In this document: piece after piece, positions 53,644-63,553 of the stretch
Numbering within the stretch: the first letter of the stretch is position 1
Layout: each line of letters opens with the position of its first letter
Assembly (NCBI GenBank): GCA_020310875.1
Contig: CM035432.1
Coordinates: 99,528,012-99,592,011, forward strand
From: Ceratopteris richardii
Lineage: Eukaryota > Streptophyta > Polypodiopsida > Polypodiales > Pteridaceae
Direction of reading: 5' to 3'
DNA length: 64,000 bases
The notes under the pieces: generated by a model
Databases searched by the model: none
Told to the model about the DNA's origin: nothing
Seen by the model: the letters and a program-made list of their open reading frames with translations, nothing else
Program-made: the position numbers and the translations under genes

Positions 53644-54144
53644 AGCTTGAAGAAAAACTCCACACTATCTAGGAAAACTACGATACAATGTCTACACAGT
53701 TGGCTGGTATTCCAGATCTGGAAAGATAGATTGCAGAGTGGAAGCAGCACTGTGCAGATGCAAAACTTAGTATTGGAAGGCAAGGATGTAGAGGTCACAG
53801 AACTGAAGAAAAGTGCCTCAATTCTGGAAATAATGTATAAATGTAAATTAGATTCAACACAAAAGTTCACCGAGGAATATATAGATAAAATATCAAATGT
53901 TACTATAGATTTTGGTAATAGGTTAGAGACGTTGCAAAATATCATACGAAAATTGGAAGCAGCAACCATTAGTTGCAGAAGTGCTAGCCAGAATATGCGA
54001 GATCTGAAAGAGTTTTTTGAAGTAGAAATCCAACTTGCGGAAAAGAACATAGAAGAAATGTTTAAAGAACTTAGACACGATATAGAAAGAATCATGTTCC
54101 CAAAAAGGCAGAATAATGATGATGATCTGTACACATTTTTGTAA
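53644..54144 (+). pseudogene. unrecognised coiled-coil coding region, part 4 (C-terminus)
   Basis: Resumes part 3 in frame after the AGCTT duplication: EEKLHTI, TAG at 53670, ENYDTMSTQLAGIPDLER, TAG, IAEWKQHCADAKL. After a frame slip near 53770 it runs open to TAA at 54144: LEGKDVEVTELKKSASILEI, QKFTEEYIDKISNVTIDF, LETLQNIIRKLEAATISC, MFKELRHDIERIMFPKRQ, DDDLYTFL. It is helical throughout, with heptad-like spacing, E/K-rich, and has no membrane segment. No family is recognised. Confidence 0.55.
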
Positions 54145-54965
54145 AATCAGTGGGTTTGGATCCACCGTGCATGCTAGTGTTAGCAGGCAGTGTGGACAAC
54201 CACATTTCTTTGTAAACATATTTGTAATACTTTATAATGGGAAAAGAGGATTTTGATATGGAGATCTCAATAGTTTCTAGATTCTAGAATTTTCAATGTT
54301 TTCTTGTATATTCCAAAGTACGGAATGGTGTGAATGTTATGAAGATTACAAAAAGAAGGCTGGTGTGGTATGTTACATTGCGGTGAATTATGCAGTTCAA
54401 AAGTATCTCTATGTGCACAACAGTGATTCCAAAATGACTGTAAGAACTAAGCTTTGTAATGCAAACTGATATACACGATGAGTATCAGACTGATGTAACT
54501 TATGGAAGTGTAAGCCGACATCTTATTAATCAAGCAAGTAATTTGTATTTTGGAATTCCTTTATGTTTGAAGATTTTTTGTGTATTCGAAGTCTCTGAGT
54601 AACGTGCAATGTTAATGTTCGAAGAGCCTATTCATGATTGAAGTTTATAATAAGGAATATAAACACATGTTTATGAGTGTATTCTACATTCATAGATCCC
54701 CATTCTCATACCCTTTCCTCTAGATGTTTGGTGCTATGATTTACTAAAGTACAATACCGTATGAACAATATCAATAGTATCAACACCATTTGGGAATGTC
54801 TAAACACTTTTTGCATTGACTCAAGATCTAGAATAATCACTTGAAAATGACTTTAAAGGCTATTTTAGGGGTCCCTCCATAATTTTTGGTCAACTAGGGA
54901 TGTCAAGAACTCATCAATGGAGATATCTTCTATCTATACAGAATTTTGATACGCTTTGATGTTTC
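54145..54965. other. 3' flank of the coiled-coil region
   Basis: AT-rich, no coding signal. It may hold the 3' UTR of the decayed ORF. No terminal repeat was seen. Confidence 0.35.
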
Positions 54966-56341
54966 CATGGGTCAGTGGTGGAACTTAGTTCTTGCCAAGC
55001 TTGAGAATAAACTTAATTATTGGAAGGGGCATGCGTTTGAACTTGGCAGGTGGGGCCATGGTGATCAACACTTTCCTTCTTTCATTGATTATCTATTTTT
55101 TGGCATGTTGGAGACAGAAAGGTAAAGATTTCGAAAAATTGGAAAGAACTTGCAAAAATTTTGCTTTAGATAGGTGATCCCAATAGAGGAGGTGCACTCA
55201 AAATCAAATGGACCATTTGTGCTAAGGAGAAAGATGCTTGTGCCTTGGGAATTATGGACATGGTGGGGATGGTAGATAAGATGACTACCAAATTGATGAT
55301 CAAAGCATGGTGCAATTTGGGAACATCTTGAGTGAAATTGAACCTCAAAAACAAAACTTCCCTTATGCTTGTGGGACTTCCAATGTGGAAGGATCTTGAT
55401 CTGCTCACTCCATTGTTTTACCCTTCTTTATGACTCCTAGGGGTTTGAACCTTCTTTGCTCCTTGTAGAAGAGTTGGAACAAGATGAAACCGTTCATCAA
55501 AATCAATGAGGATTGAAAGTGGATGCAAGGATTTGATAGAATGATTCTATTTGGTTTCCTACTAGGAATTAAAGAAATTATCTTGGAGGGCCTCCAAGAT
55601 AATTGGAAACATCTCTAGAATCAAAAGAGAAGACATTACATGAGATTTGAAGACATAGACCCAGATAGAAGGGTTAACTACAAAGACTCATGCCTATTGA
55701 TACAAAGAATCAATTCGTGGAAGAAATCAAAGACTCACCTCCTTCTTGGGCATGATCCCCCCTAGATCCAAGGATTAAGATGGATCAATAGTAACAAATT
55801 GGATAAACTGATGAGTGTCAAGAAGCCCCTGGACCTACATATCTCTCTTAACTAAACATGGTGCCTTGATTAGACATGTATCAGATGGAAATTAAAGTTT
55901 GTGGACTTGTGGCATCCTCTCATTGAGAATAAAAAGCCAGTTATTATGTGGAAAATTCTCCACAAAGGAATCTAGAACAATGTCAAAGCCAGTAAAATCT
56001 ATGGATCCTATGGGTCACATGGTCTAGCAGGCTCTTGTGAGGATTTTATGCTTACATAATGAAATCAATTGGAAGCAAGAACTCCTTGGAGAAGCGATTG
56101 GATGTTCTTCTACCTTATGGAATGCTATCAGAGAGAAGCGCTTTGGAAGATATGGAAAGAAAGATGTGCAACCATCTTTGGCCGCCATCTAAAAGAATGG
56201 TCAATTGAAAATTCCCTTGGTCAGTTAGGTAGAAGAATATGTAATTATAAAAAGTCCCCTCCCTTCAAACATCATATGATTGTTGTCTTGGAAAATAACA
56301 ACATCAAAATTAAATGGTGTTTGTGCATGAAGCAAGCCTAA
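54966..56341 (+). pseudogene. LINE ORF2 3' fragment, copy 2
   Basis: Plus-strand frames: WWNLVLAKLENKLNYWKG, GHAFELGRWGHGDQHFPSFI, GGALKIKWTICAKEKDACAL, MTTKLMIKAWCNLG, GLPMWKDLDLL, SWNKMKPFIKINED, MRFEDIDPDRRVNYKDSCLL, PVIMWKILHKGI, EALWKIWKERCATIFGR. This is the end of a plant LINE RT through its zf-RVT-like and C-terminal region. It extends further at both ends than copy 1 (26231-27315). Stops and slips throughout. Confidence 0.75.
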
Positions 56342-57104
56342 GAGCTTGACCAATGCATTAGGATTTCTCTTGATACATGAGGGATAAATGTACACTCGTT
56401 ACAACCAAAATCTTCTAGAGTGATCTTGTCTTACCTAGAAGCTAGAGAAGTCCCCATTGCATCATATGTCAATTAGGAATACATTTATACTTCATTTCTA
56501 TTGCTACATGTATCTATGTTCACTATCACACTACATTAATTAAAGTTTGTCAAGTTGTTTGAGTCATTGCTTTGTGTGTATCTACTCATTATTCAATGTA
56601 TCAATTGTAATACAAAGATACCACTCTATGACTACAAATTTTCATAGTAATTGGATCCATAGATCTTGATTATGAGTAGATGAAGGTGACTATGTTTGTG
56701 TATCCTCTTCTTCCTAAAAGTTTAGGATTACCTCAACTTCTTATGCACATTGCTTTGAGTATAGTCCTCCTAAATTCATGAAATAACTTGGTATAGTTAT
56801 CTTAACACTTCATTTGAAAGTGTGAAAACTTTCTCGAGTCAATTGCTACCACGATAAACTCTGAGTAAAATGCTGAGTGCATTTTTCCATAAATAGAAGG
56901 TTTTCTCAAAGTGCTTTGTACACATAAGTTATCTGTTTCAACATAGTGTTTTGGAAATGATGTTCCAAAGTAGTGTGGTGGTCTAAATGCATACACTAGA
57001 AGCTTAGGGAGTCCATTAAGTTCTCTAGAGTTATCTAGGCTGGTCCAGAGAATGATTTTGCCAAGATTCTCTCATCTGTGAACACTATCCATCACTTCTT
57101 GCAA
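56342..57104 (+). other. unassigned; right part probably an LTR remnant
   Basis: No coding. The last part directly precedes a primer-site-like sequence at 57105, so it is probably the 3' part of a decayed copia LTR whose left end I could not find. Confidence 0.35.
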
Positions 57105-57320
57105 TGGTATCATAGCATAGTCAAAGATTAGACATAATGGGTGATGGATTCCCCTCATCTATTGAAAAATTTTATCTATGCAACTACTCAGCATGGTCTC
57201 TAAGGATGGTGGCTTACTTGCAAGGGAGAAATCTATATGGATATATCTCAAGAGATGAGATGATGCTTTTACTTAGAAACAAAGGCCAACCAACTCAAGG
57301 GGAGTAAGAAAGGTTGAATA
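57105..57320 (+). pseudogene. gag: copia gag fragment with primer site, related to copia-4
   Basis: TGGTATCATAGC (57105-57116) is an initiator-Met primer site with one change. ATG at 57137 opens MGDGFPSSIEKF, then YSAWSLRMVAYLQGRNLYGY and RNKGQPTQGE, a stop, ERLN. Copia-4 gag has MGDGFPSFIDKL, YPAWSLRMKTYL and TREEQERLN at the same positions. The fragment is cut at 57320 by another LTR. Confidence 0.75.
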
Positions 57321-57607
57321 TGTTATCGTTAGTGTCCATGTGAAAGTCCAAATGGCCATCGGACACTTCTTTGTATATGTTCTTTAATAAAAGATATAGT
57401 GTCCTGGTTAGTCACAGACTGTAAGTTTGATCGCATTTGTAACACCTAAGAAGTCTGTGTTCGTGCTCCCTGTGTACTGTGTTTTTGTGCAGCCACTGTG
57501 CGGAGTATCTTGTGCGCCGCGAGGAGCTCAGTTTTCTACTCCGAGGATATTGTCGTGAAGCTCTTGAGAAGGAGTGCACCGTGGTGGATTTCCATTAAAA
57601 TACTTCA
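57321..57607 (+). repeat. short copia-type LTR with adjoining primer site
   Basis: TGTTATCG...ATACTTCA, 287 bp, followed by TGGTATCAGAGC at 57609-57620. A TTTAATAAAAGATATA TATA-like stretch lies near 57383. No second LTR was found in the window, so this is a truncated element or one whose 3' part is lost. It interrupts the gag fragment before it. Confidence 0.72.
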
Positions 57608-57608
57608 T

Positions 57609-57620
57609 TGGTATCAGAGC
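57609..57620 (+). other. primer-binding site of the 57321 element
   Basis: Exact TGGTATCAGAGC, the initiator-Met tRNA site. Confidence 0.9.
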
Positions 57621-57806
57621 ATTTCGATGCAAAAGATTTGTTCCTTTTGTGCAAGCGAAGCAAGCACCTGCCCACCCACCCAAGGCTTACAACTAAGGTG
57701 GTGACCAAGGCATAGACCTTGACATACCTTGTCATCCAAGTCACCGAAGTCACCGTTGGTGCCGTTGGCTGTGCGCGAGGGAGGACCTCAATGATCAAGG
57801 AAGATA
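57621..57806 (+). other. internal sequence of the 57321 element
   Basis: GC-richer than its surroundings, with no long frame. It contains short CACCGTTGGTGCC-like inverted words near 57750. It leads into the 5S-like block. Confidence 0.4.
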
Positions 57807-57810
57807 GAGG

Positions 57811-57905
57811 TTTCTAGTACTTCTCGGGAGGTCACCCATCCCAGTAGTGTTCCCCTTGGAGCTCGCTTAGCCGTGGGAATCTCTTGCCACTAAGCTAGAC
57901 TCTCA
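57811..57905 (-). other. 5S-rRNA-like block (pol III promoter relic)
   Basis: On the minus strand GGATGGGTGACCTCCCG (inside 57823-57842) matches the conserved box C region of plant 5S rRNA, preceded at the right distance by GCTAAGCGAGCTCC, like 5S box A (GTTAAGCGTGCTTG). Further upstream TAGCTTAGTGG resembles a tRNA box A. The 5' half of 5S is missing, so this is not a functional 5S gene. Candidates are a Cassandra-type TRIM element, whose LTRs carry 5S sequence, or a 5S/tRNA-derived SINE. The 5S relation is visible; the element type is inferred. Confidence 0.6.
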
Positions 57906-58201
57906 CGGTGTCTGAAGAAGGGGAAAGACTAAGGTTAACATTTACTTGAACATGTTTTGGTCCCTCAAAGCTTCATTCTTTGCTTTCAAAGCCTGTCTTT
58001 GAAGCATTTTTGGGGTGTCTTTTGGAGCCATTTTGGAGTACTTTCTCACATAGTTCTCTTCACAAAGGTCCAAGAACATCACGAAGAGTGTTCTTTCTTC
58101 TTCCCCAACAGTAAATATCAACCTTTGGGGCTGTGTTTTCAACCACACTCGTAAAACTACAAGTTTCTTGAAAAGTTTTCAGTTTTGGTGGGAGTAGTTG
58201 C
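57906..58201. other. unassigned flank; left target site of copia-5
   Basis: A 68-codon minus ORF (57942-58148) has no recognised family. The five bases GTTGC (58197-58201) before the LTR are the presumed target site; the partner lies beyond the window. Confidence 0.35.
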
Positions 58202-59145
58202 TGTTGGAGACCTTTTAATCTCCAAATGTTCGATTTATCTTGATTTAAGAACTCCTCTATATCAAGAATAAATCAAACTTTACACAAACTTCAAATTATC
58301 TTTCACATATATCAAGAAATACTTCTTTGTATGAAGTTTTCTTCATCTTCAAGAATATAATCATGCTACCTTTGCGCAACTATATTGATCATTAGTTCTT
58401 CAAAAGAACCACTAGATTTCTAATTTGATCTTTTAGATCAAATCTGTATAAAAAACTGTCTTCCAGAAATGGCGACTTTGACATGGTCAACTTCTTAAGT
58501 TGATTTCTCACAGCACAGATCCCGTTTTACTAAATGCTTTTAGCCATGAATTCCTTATCTTCTAACTTAGATTTTGAGTGCTCAGTTATCAAAAACTTTA
58601 CACTGTGCACTGATATCTAAGCAAAATACTGACATGAAAAAGTGCACGACTCTGAGAGATCATCTGCAGACTTTACATACCATGTTCCTATTGATCATAC
58701 TCATAGCAGGAGAATAATTAGATCATGAAACTTTGAACATAGCTTCATTAGCTTCTAGATTAGATGTGTACAAAAGGATTTCTGATCCACATGATCAGAC
58801 TGAGGGAAATCTACGAAATACTTGTTGCTATTTTCTGAAGATGACTCTCTTCACATCTATCTCTATGACACTTGGCTTTAATGACTCTCTCATGTATTTC
58901 TTTACATTATTGACTTATATACATATGGTTCTAGACTTATCCTGCGTCTATTACATTACTCCTTATCATCCTAAGGATTATCTCTACTCAAATTACAAGA
59001 ATTTCCAACTGTAATGTACATATGTATACAAGCTTCACTTCCGAGATTTCTTCACTTCCTCAAATGACTTCTTGAACTTCAATCTGATCATAAACTTTCT
59101 TCAAGCTCTTTGTAATGACCAATTTGTGATTTTTTTGTTCCAACA
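58202..59145 (-). repeat. copia-5 3' LTR (left copy)
   Basis: TGTTGGAGACC...TGTTCCAACA, 944 bp. The polypurine tract appears as GCTCCCCCTCAATC at 59146 on the plus strand. Confidence 0.93.
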
Positions 59146-59153
59146 GCTCCCCC

Positions 59154-61130
59154 TCAATCACTAATTGTGATTATTCCATTCTTCTTCACTCCTGCCATCT
59201 CCTTGAATCTTTGTAGCTTAGGTCCATCCAAGCTTTTTGTTAACATATCTACAACTTGTTCTTTTGTTGGAGTATACAATACTTCAATCTCTTTATCAAG
59301 TACCTTTTCCCTCAAGAAATGATACTGAATCTCTATATGCTTAGTCCTGGCATGCAAAACAGGGTTAGCTGCCAAATACAATGAACTCATATTGTCTCCA
59401 AAAATAATTGGAGTACTCTGATCAATTCCAAAACTCTTCAATAAGGTCTTTAACCATATTGCTTCTTTTGCAGCCTCTACCATTCCTTTATACTCAGCTT
59501 TTGTAGATGACAAAGCAACTGTATGTTGCTTCTTTGAGCACCAAGAAACTAATTCATCTCCAATATAACAGAGATACCCATGAGTAGACCTTCTATCATC
59601 TGAATCACTTGCCCAATCTGCATCACTAAACACTTTGATTCTTGTATCAGAAGTAAATCCATAATACAAACCTTCATTTAGGGTTCCTTTGATATATCTG
59701 AGTACCCTTTGAGCTGCAATCCAATGAGTCTTCTTTGGACAATGCATGAATTGTGATAACACACCTACTGCATATGATAGATCTGGCCTTGTCAAGGTAG
59801 CATAGATTAAACTACCTACCAAACTCTGATATTTCTTCATGTCATTAAATTCTTCACCTCCATACCTGCTCAATTTATGATTTACCTCCAATGGTGTGCT
59901 TGAAGACTTGCAATCCTCCATGTTAAACTTGACTAGAAGATTCTTCAAGTATCTCTCTTGTGTAACATATACTCCATGTTGAGTATATACAATCTGCATT
60001 CCTAAGAAATAAGATAAGTTTCCCAAATCACTTATCTTAAACTCCTTCTCTATTTGTTTCTTAAGCTCATTGATTCCTTGAGCATCTGTACCTGTGACAA
60101 TAATATCATCAACATAAATACACATATATATGTATCCATTTTCACTTGCCTTCACTAGCAAGCTACTATCTACCTTTGATGCTTGAAATCCACATTCAAT
60201 CAAGAACTTAACAAGCCTGTAATTCCATGCTCTTGGAGCCTGCTTCAACCCATACAAAGCTCTCTTGAGCTTACACACATAATCTGATCCAATTGAATCC
60301 ATGAAGCCTTCTGGTTGCTCCATGTACACTTCATCTGCAATATACCCATTCAGAAATGCATTCTTCACATCTAATTGTGATATCTTCCATCCTTTACAAG
60401 CAGCAATAGCAATCAATGATCTAATTGTAGACATCTTAGCAACAGGACTAAAGGTTTCATCATAATCTACCCCATAGGTTTGGGCATAACCTTTAACCGC
60501 AAGTCTAGCCTTGTATCTAGACACTTTACCATCTGCAAACCTTTTTGTTTTATACATCCACTTACATCCAATGACTTTCTGATTCTTTGGTCTTGGCACC
60601 AACTCCCATGTTTCATTTTCAAGTAGAGCATCATACTCTTCTTGCATTGCCTTCTCCCAATTCTGTTTACCTTTAGCTTCTTCATATGTGATTGGATCCT
60701 CTTCTATCTTCACACTGTAAGCATAATCTTTTGTTGTTAGAAAAGATGTATCATAGCTATACCTGATAGGCTCTTTTCTTTCCCTTGAGGATCTTCTAAC
60801 CTCTGCACTTCTTGAAGTTTCAGCCACATTTGATTCTGGATCAAATCTTGGCCCATCTTCAACATTATCCTGCAATTTACTTTTATGATCAACATCATCA
60901 ATATCTTCTTCATACACACTTACTTTTGTCTTCCCTTTCCTTTGTATTTCTTCAACACCTGCATAATCATTTGTTGACCCTGTATACCATGTACTTTCCT
61001 CATCAAATGTAACATCTTTGGTAATAAGAAATTGCTTTGTGGATGGACTCCACAATCTGTAACCCATCTGTCTATCATCATACCCAATAAACACATGCTT
61101 CTCTACTTTGGGTTCTAGCTTATGTCTCAA
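59154..61130 (-). CDS. pol: copia-5 RT and RNase H (with integrase tail), open frame of 658 codons
   Basis: A continuous frame: integrase tail KHVFIGYDDRQMGYRLWSPS, linker, RT from NWEKAMQEEYDALLENETWE with YKARLAVKGYAQTYGVDY, QLDVKNAFLNGYIADEVYM, KRALYGLKQAPRAWNYRL and polymerase motif CIYVDDIIVTGTD, then SYFLGMQIVYTQ. RNase H: FSDADWASDSDDRRSTHGY, ALSSTKAEYKGMVEAAKEAI, FGDNMSSLYLAANP, ARTKHIEIQYHFLRE. TKAEY replaces the usual TEAEY, a Glu-to-Lys change at a conserved acidic position that may impair RNase H. The start given is only the first Met after an upstream break; the natural protein is a polyprotein. Confidence 0.9.
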   Translation of the reverse strand: MRHKLEPKVEKHVFIGYDDRQMGYRLWSPSTKQFLITKDVTFDEESTWYTGSTNDYAGVEEIQRKGKTKVSVYEEDIDDVDHKSKLQDNVEDGPRFDPESNVAETSRSAEVRRSSRERKEPIRYSYDTSFLTTKDYAYSVKIEEDPITYEEAKGKQNWEKAMQEEYDALLENETWELVPRPKNQKVIGCKWMYKTKRFADGKVSRYKARLAVKGYAQTYGVDYDETFSPVAKMSTIRSLIAIAACKGWKISQLDVKNAFLNGYIADEVYMEQPEGFMDSIGSDYVCKLKRALYGLKQAPRAWNYRLVKFLIECGFQASKVDSSLLVKASENGYIYMCIYVDDIIVTGTDAQGINELKKQIEKEFKISDLGNLSYFLGMQIVYTQHGVYVTQERYLKNLLVKFNMEDCKSSSTPLEVNHKLSRYGGEEFNDMKKYQSLVGSLIYATLTRPDLSYAVGVLSQFMHCPKKTHWIAAQRVLRYIKGTLNEGLYYGFTSDTRIKVFSDADWASDSDDRRSTHGYLCYIGDELVSWCSKKQHTVALSSTKAEYKGMVEAAKEAIWLKTLLKSFGIDQSTPIIFGDNMSSLYLAANPVLHARTKHIEIQYHFLREKVLDKEIEVLYTPTKEQVVDMLTKSLDGPKLQRFKEMAGVKKNGIITISD

Positions 61131-61860
61131 TTGTGAAGGAACATGAGCATATGCTAAACATCCAATACCTTACAATGATCAAGAGTAGGTCTCTTACCCC
61201 ACCATGCTTCATAAGGAGTTCTTCCATCCAATGCTTTACAAGGTAACCTATTCACAAGGTATGTTGCAGTGTTGATAGCTTCTACCCATAAGTAATTTGG
61301 GCAATTCTTTTCCTTCATCATTGCTCTTGCAAATTCTACAAGAGTTCTATTTCTTCTTTATGCAATTCCATTTTGTTGAGGAGAGTACCTGCAAGTTACT
61401 TCTCTTTTTATACCTGCATTCCACAAATAATCATCAAACTCTTTAGAAAAATACTCTCCCCCTCCATCTGACCTCAACCTCTTGAGCTTTTGTCCTGTAA
61501 TCCTTTCTACATAAGCATGATAATGCTTGAATGTCTTGAACACTTCTGATTTGTCCTTGATTACATATAAAGTAATCCATCTGGTTGCATCATCAACAAA
61601 CAACACATAATATCTCGATCCATTTATACTATAGTCCCTTGAAGGACCCCACACATATGTATGAATCAATTCAAGCATATTTGAATACTTGTACCCTGAT
61701 TTATTGTATGAACTTTTGTGTGCTTTACCTACTTGACAAGCTTCACACTTGTACACCATGTGTTGCCCTTCAACTTTTGGCAAACCAAGCACCACATCAT
61801 TCCTTAACATTTCCGTTATGGCTCTCTCATTGAAATGACCTAGCCTTTTATGCCATAGGT
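61131..61860 (-). pseudogene. pol: copia-5 integrase, catalytic residues lost
   Basis: 61358-61810 encodes CEACQVGKAHKSSYNKSG, then LELIHTYVWGPSRDYSINGS, VLFVDDATRWITLYVIK, RLRSDGGGEYFSKEFDDY and YSPQQNGIA. In LVHTDVWGP the catalytic Asp is Tyr here (TAT), and the catalytic Glu after NGIA is TAA. Further integrase (PYEAWWGKRPTLDHC region) continues to 61131 in broken frames. Confidence 0.87.
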
Positions 61861-62360
61861 CTACTCAGACATCTTTTGACTTCCATAAGTAAATAGAGCA
61901 TGTCCCACATTACCTTGGACTTTCAGAGTAAACAACCTTCCTTCCTTTTTACCTGCAATGATATTTCTATATCCCTGATTTGGATCTTGCACATATACAC
62001 CATCATTTGTGAATCTGACTTCATATCCTTTCTCCACAATTTTCCCTACACTTATCAAGTTCTTAGGAATAGTAGGAACATAAAGTACCTTGCTCAAGAG
62101 TGTACTTCCATTCTTTGTCTTCACTGATCCAATGCTTTCCACCTTATGCTTGGTGTTGTCACCTGTTTGAACTGTATGTCCATTCACCTTGCTTCCATAT
62201 CAGTCATCAAGGATATATTACCACTCAGATGATTGCTACATCCTGAGTCAATATAAAACACCCTTTGATCTTCTCCTACTGATTCATGAGTTGCATTCAG
62301 AATGAGAGTCATATCATCCTTCTGATCTGATGCATAATTATAATTATTGTTGTAGTACGA
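61861..62360 (-). pseudogene. pol: copia-5 protease and pre-integrase
   Basis: RVFYIDSGCSNHLSGNISLM (D-S-G-C-S protease site) at about 62210-62270, then after a frame slip VQTGDNTKHKVESIGSVKTK and KVLYVPTIPKNLISVGKIVE (61861-62187). A stop separates it from the integrase zinc module. Confidence 0.85.
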
Positions 62361-63323
62361 CTAAGATTGAAAGTTTCTTCCACCTCCTCTAGCATATGAT
62401 GTCCTACCACCTCTTCCTCTGAAGTTGCCTCTTTGGTTTCTGCCTCCTCTACCTTTTTGATTAAAACTCTGATGATTATTTCCTCCATTTTGATTGTTAT
62501 ACCAACAATCATTTTCCAAATGATTAGTTCTACCACAAATCCAACAAGCTTTAGTATTATCTTTGTTCTTACCTCCTCTTCCTTTACCTCTAAAGTTCAT
62601 CTTTTCTTTTGTAAAATTAGCTTGGCTTGAAGTTCCTTCATCATCAGTTGACTACTTCCCTTTGCCATTCTTTTTCTTGTCCTTGGAGTACATAGCTTGA
62701 CTTGCACTCCTATCATTGTCTCCTTTAATGTCCTGCTCAAAAGTTAGCATGTGTCCTAGCAATTGATTAAGATCAGGAGTAAATTGATCAAGTGACGATT
62801 CTATGGACAATATGAAAGGCTTCCACTTCTCATCTCCTCTTAGACCTGTAAGTATTTGCCTTACCAACTTATCCTCTTCAATGTCTTCATCTACTGCTCC
62901 CAAGCTATCTGCAATATCCTTCATTCTTGCCACATAATCAGAAATTGGCTGTGAGCTCTTCTTCTTGAAAGTTGTGAATTCTGCCCATAATGAGGACTTC
63001 CTAGACTTAGTTGTGTTTTGGAAATGCTCTTCCAAAGCATTCCACACATCTGTTGCAGTTTCTAATCCTCTGATGTGAGGCAGAAGATAATCATTTACAA
63101 CCATGTAAATGATGCTCCTAGCTTGAGCATCCTTTCTCATCCAATTTTTCAAACCTGCAGGTTCTTCCCTAGTTGGAACACTAGGATCTTCAAACTCAGG
63201 CTTTTCTTCTTCTCCTGTAATGAATGCCATCAAATCTTTGCTCATGAGGTGTGCCTCCATCCTCATGGACCAAGCTGGATAGTTCTCCCTATCTAGCTTA
63301 TCAATTTGCAAGCTTTCTCCCAT
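62361..63323 (-). pseudogene. gag: copia-5 gag
   Basis: ATG 63323 starts MGESLQIDKLDRENYPAWSM, then RMEAHLMSKDLMAFITG, KDAQARSIIYMVVNDYLLPH, ATDVWNALEEHFQNTTKSRK and FEQDIKGDNDRSASQAMY. A stop at 62652-62654 interrupts it. The same frame reopens with a CCHC knuckle CWICGRTNHLENDC and an Arg/Gly-rich tail (GRGGRNQRGNFRGRGGR), ending in a second stop at 62361. It shares its N-terminal layout with copia-4 and the 57137 fragment. Confidence 0.88.
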
Positions 63324-63540
63324 CTTTGATCTTCTGTGTCTGCAATTACTATGATTTATGATAATAAAGTGTACCTTTGATATGAAGCTTCAATCCTTCT
63401 TGATCCTTTGAACTCGTACTTGATTCTCCTTCAAGTTTTCTTTCAAACTTTGATCCTGTGCTCCTTTAATTTGAAATAACTTCAATGTCTGCAACAATCG
63501 AGACTTCCAATGCCTTTACTTCACTTGTATTACACCTTCA

Positions 63541-63552
63541 GCTCTGATACCA
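63541..63552 (-). other. copia-5 primer-binding site
   Basis: Complement of GCTCTGATACCA (TGGTATCAGAGC), one base from the LTR. Confidence 0.92.
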
Positions 63553-63553
63553 C

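Noticed and set aside
57811..57905. Functional 5S rRNA gene
   Set aside because: Only the box A to box C part is present; the 5' half and proper 3' end are missing.
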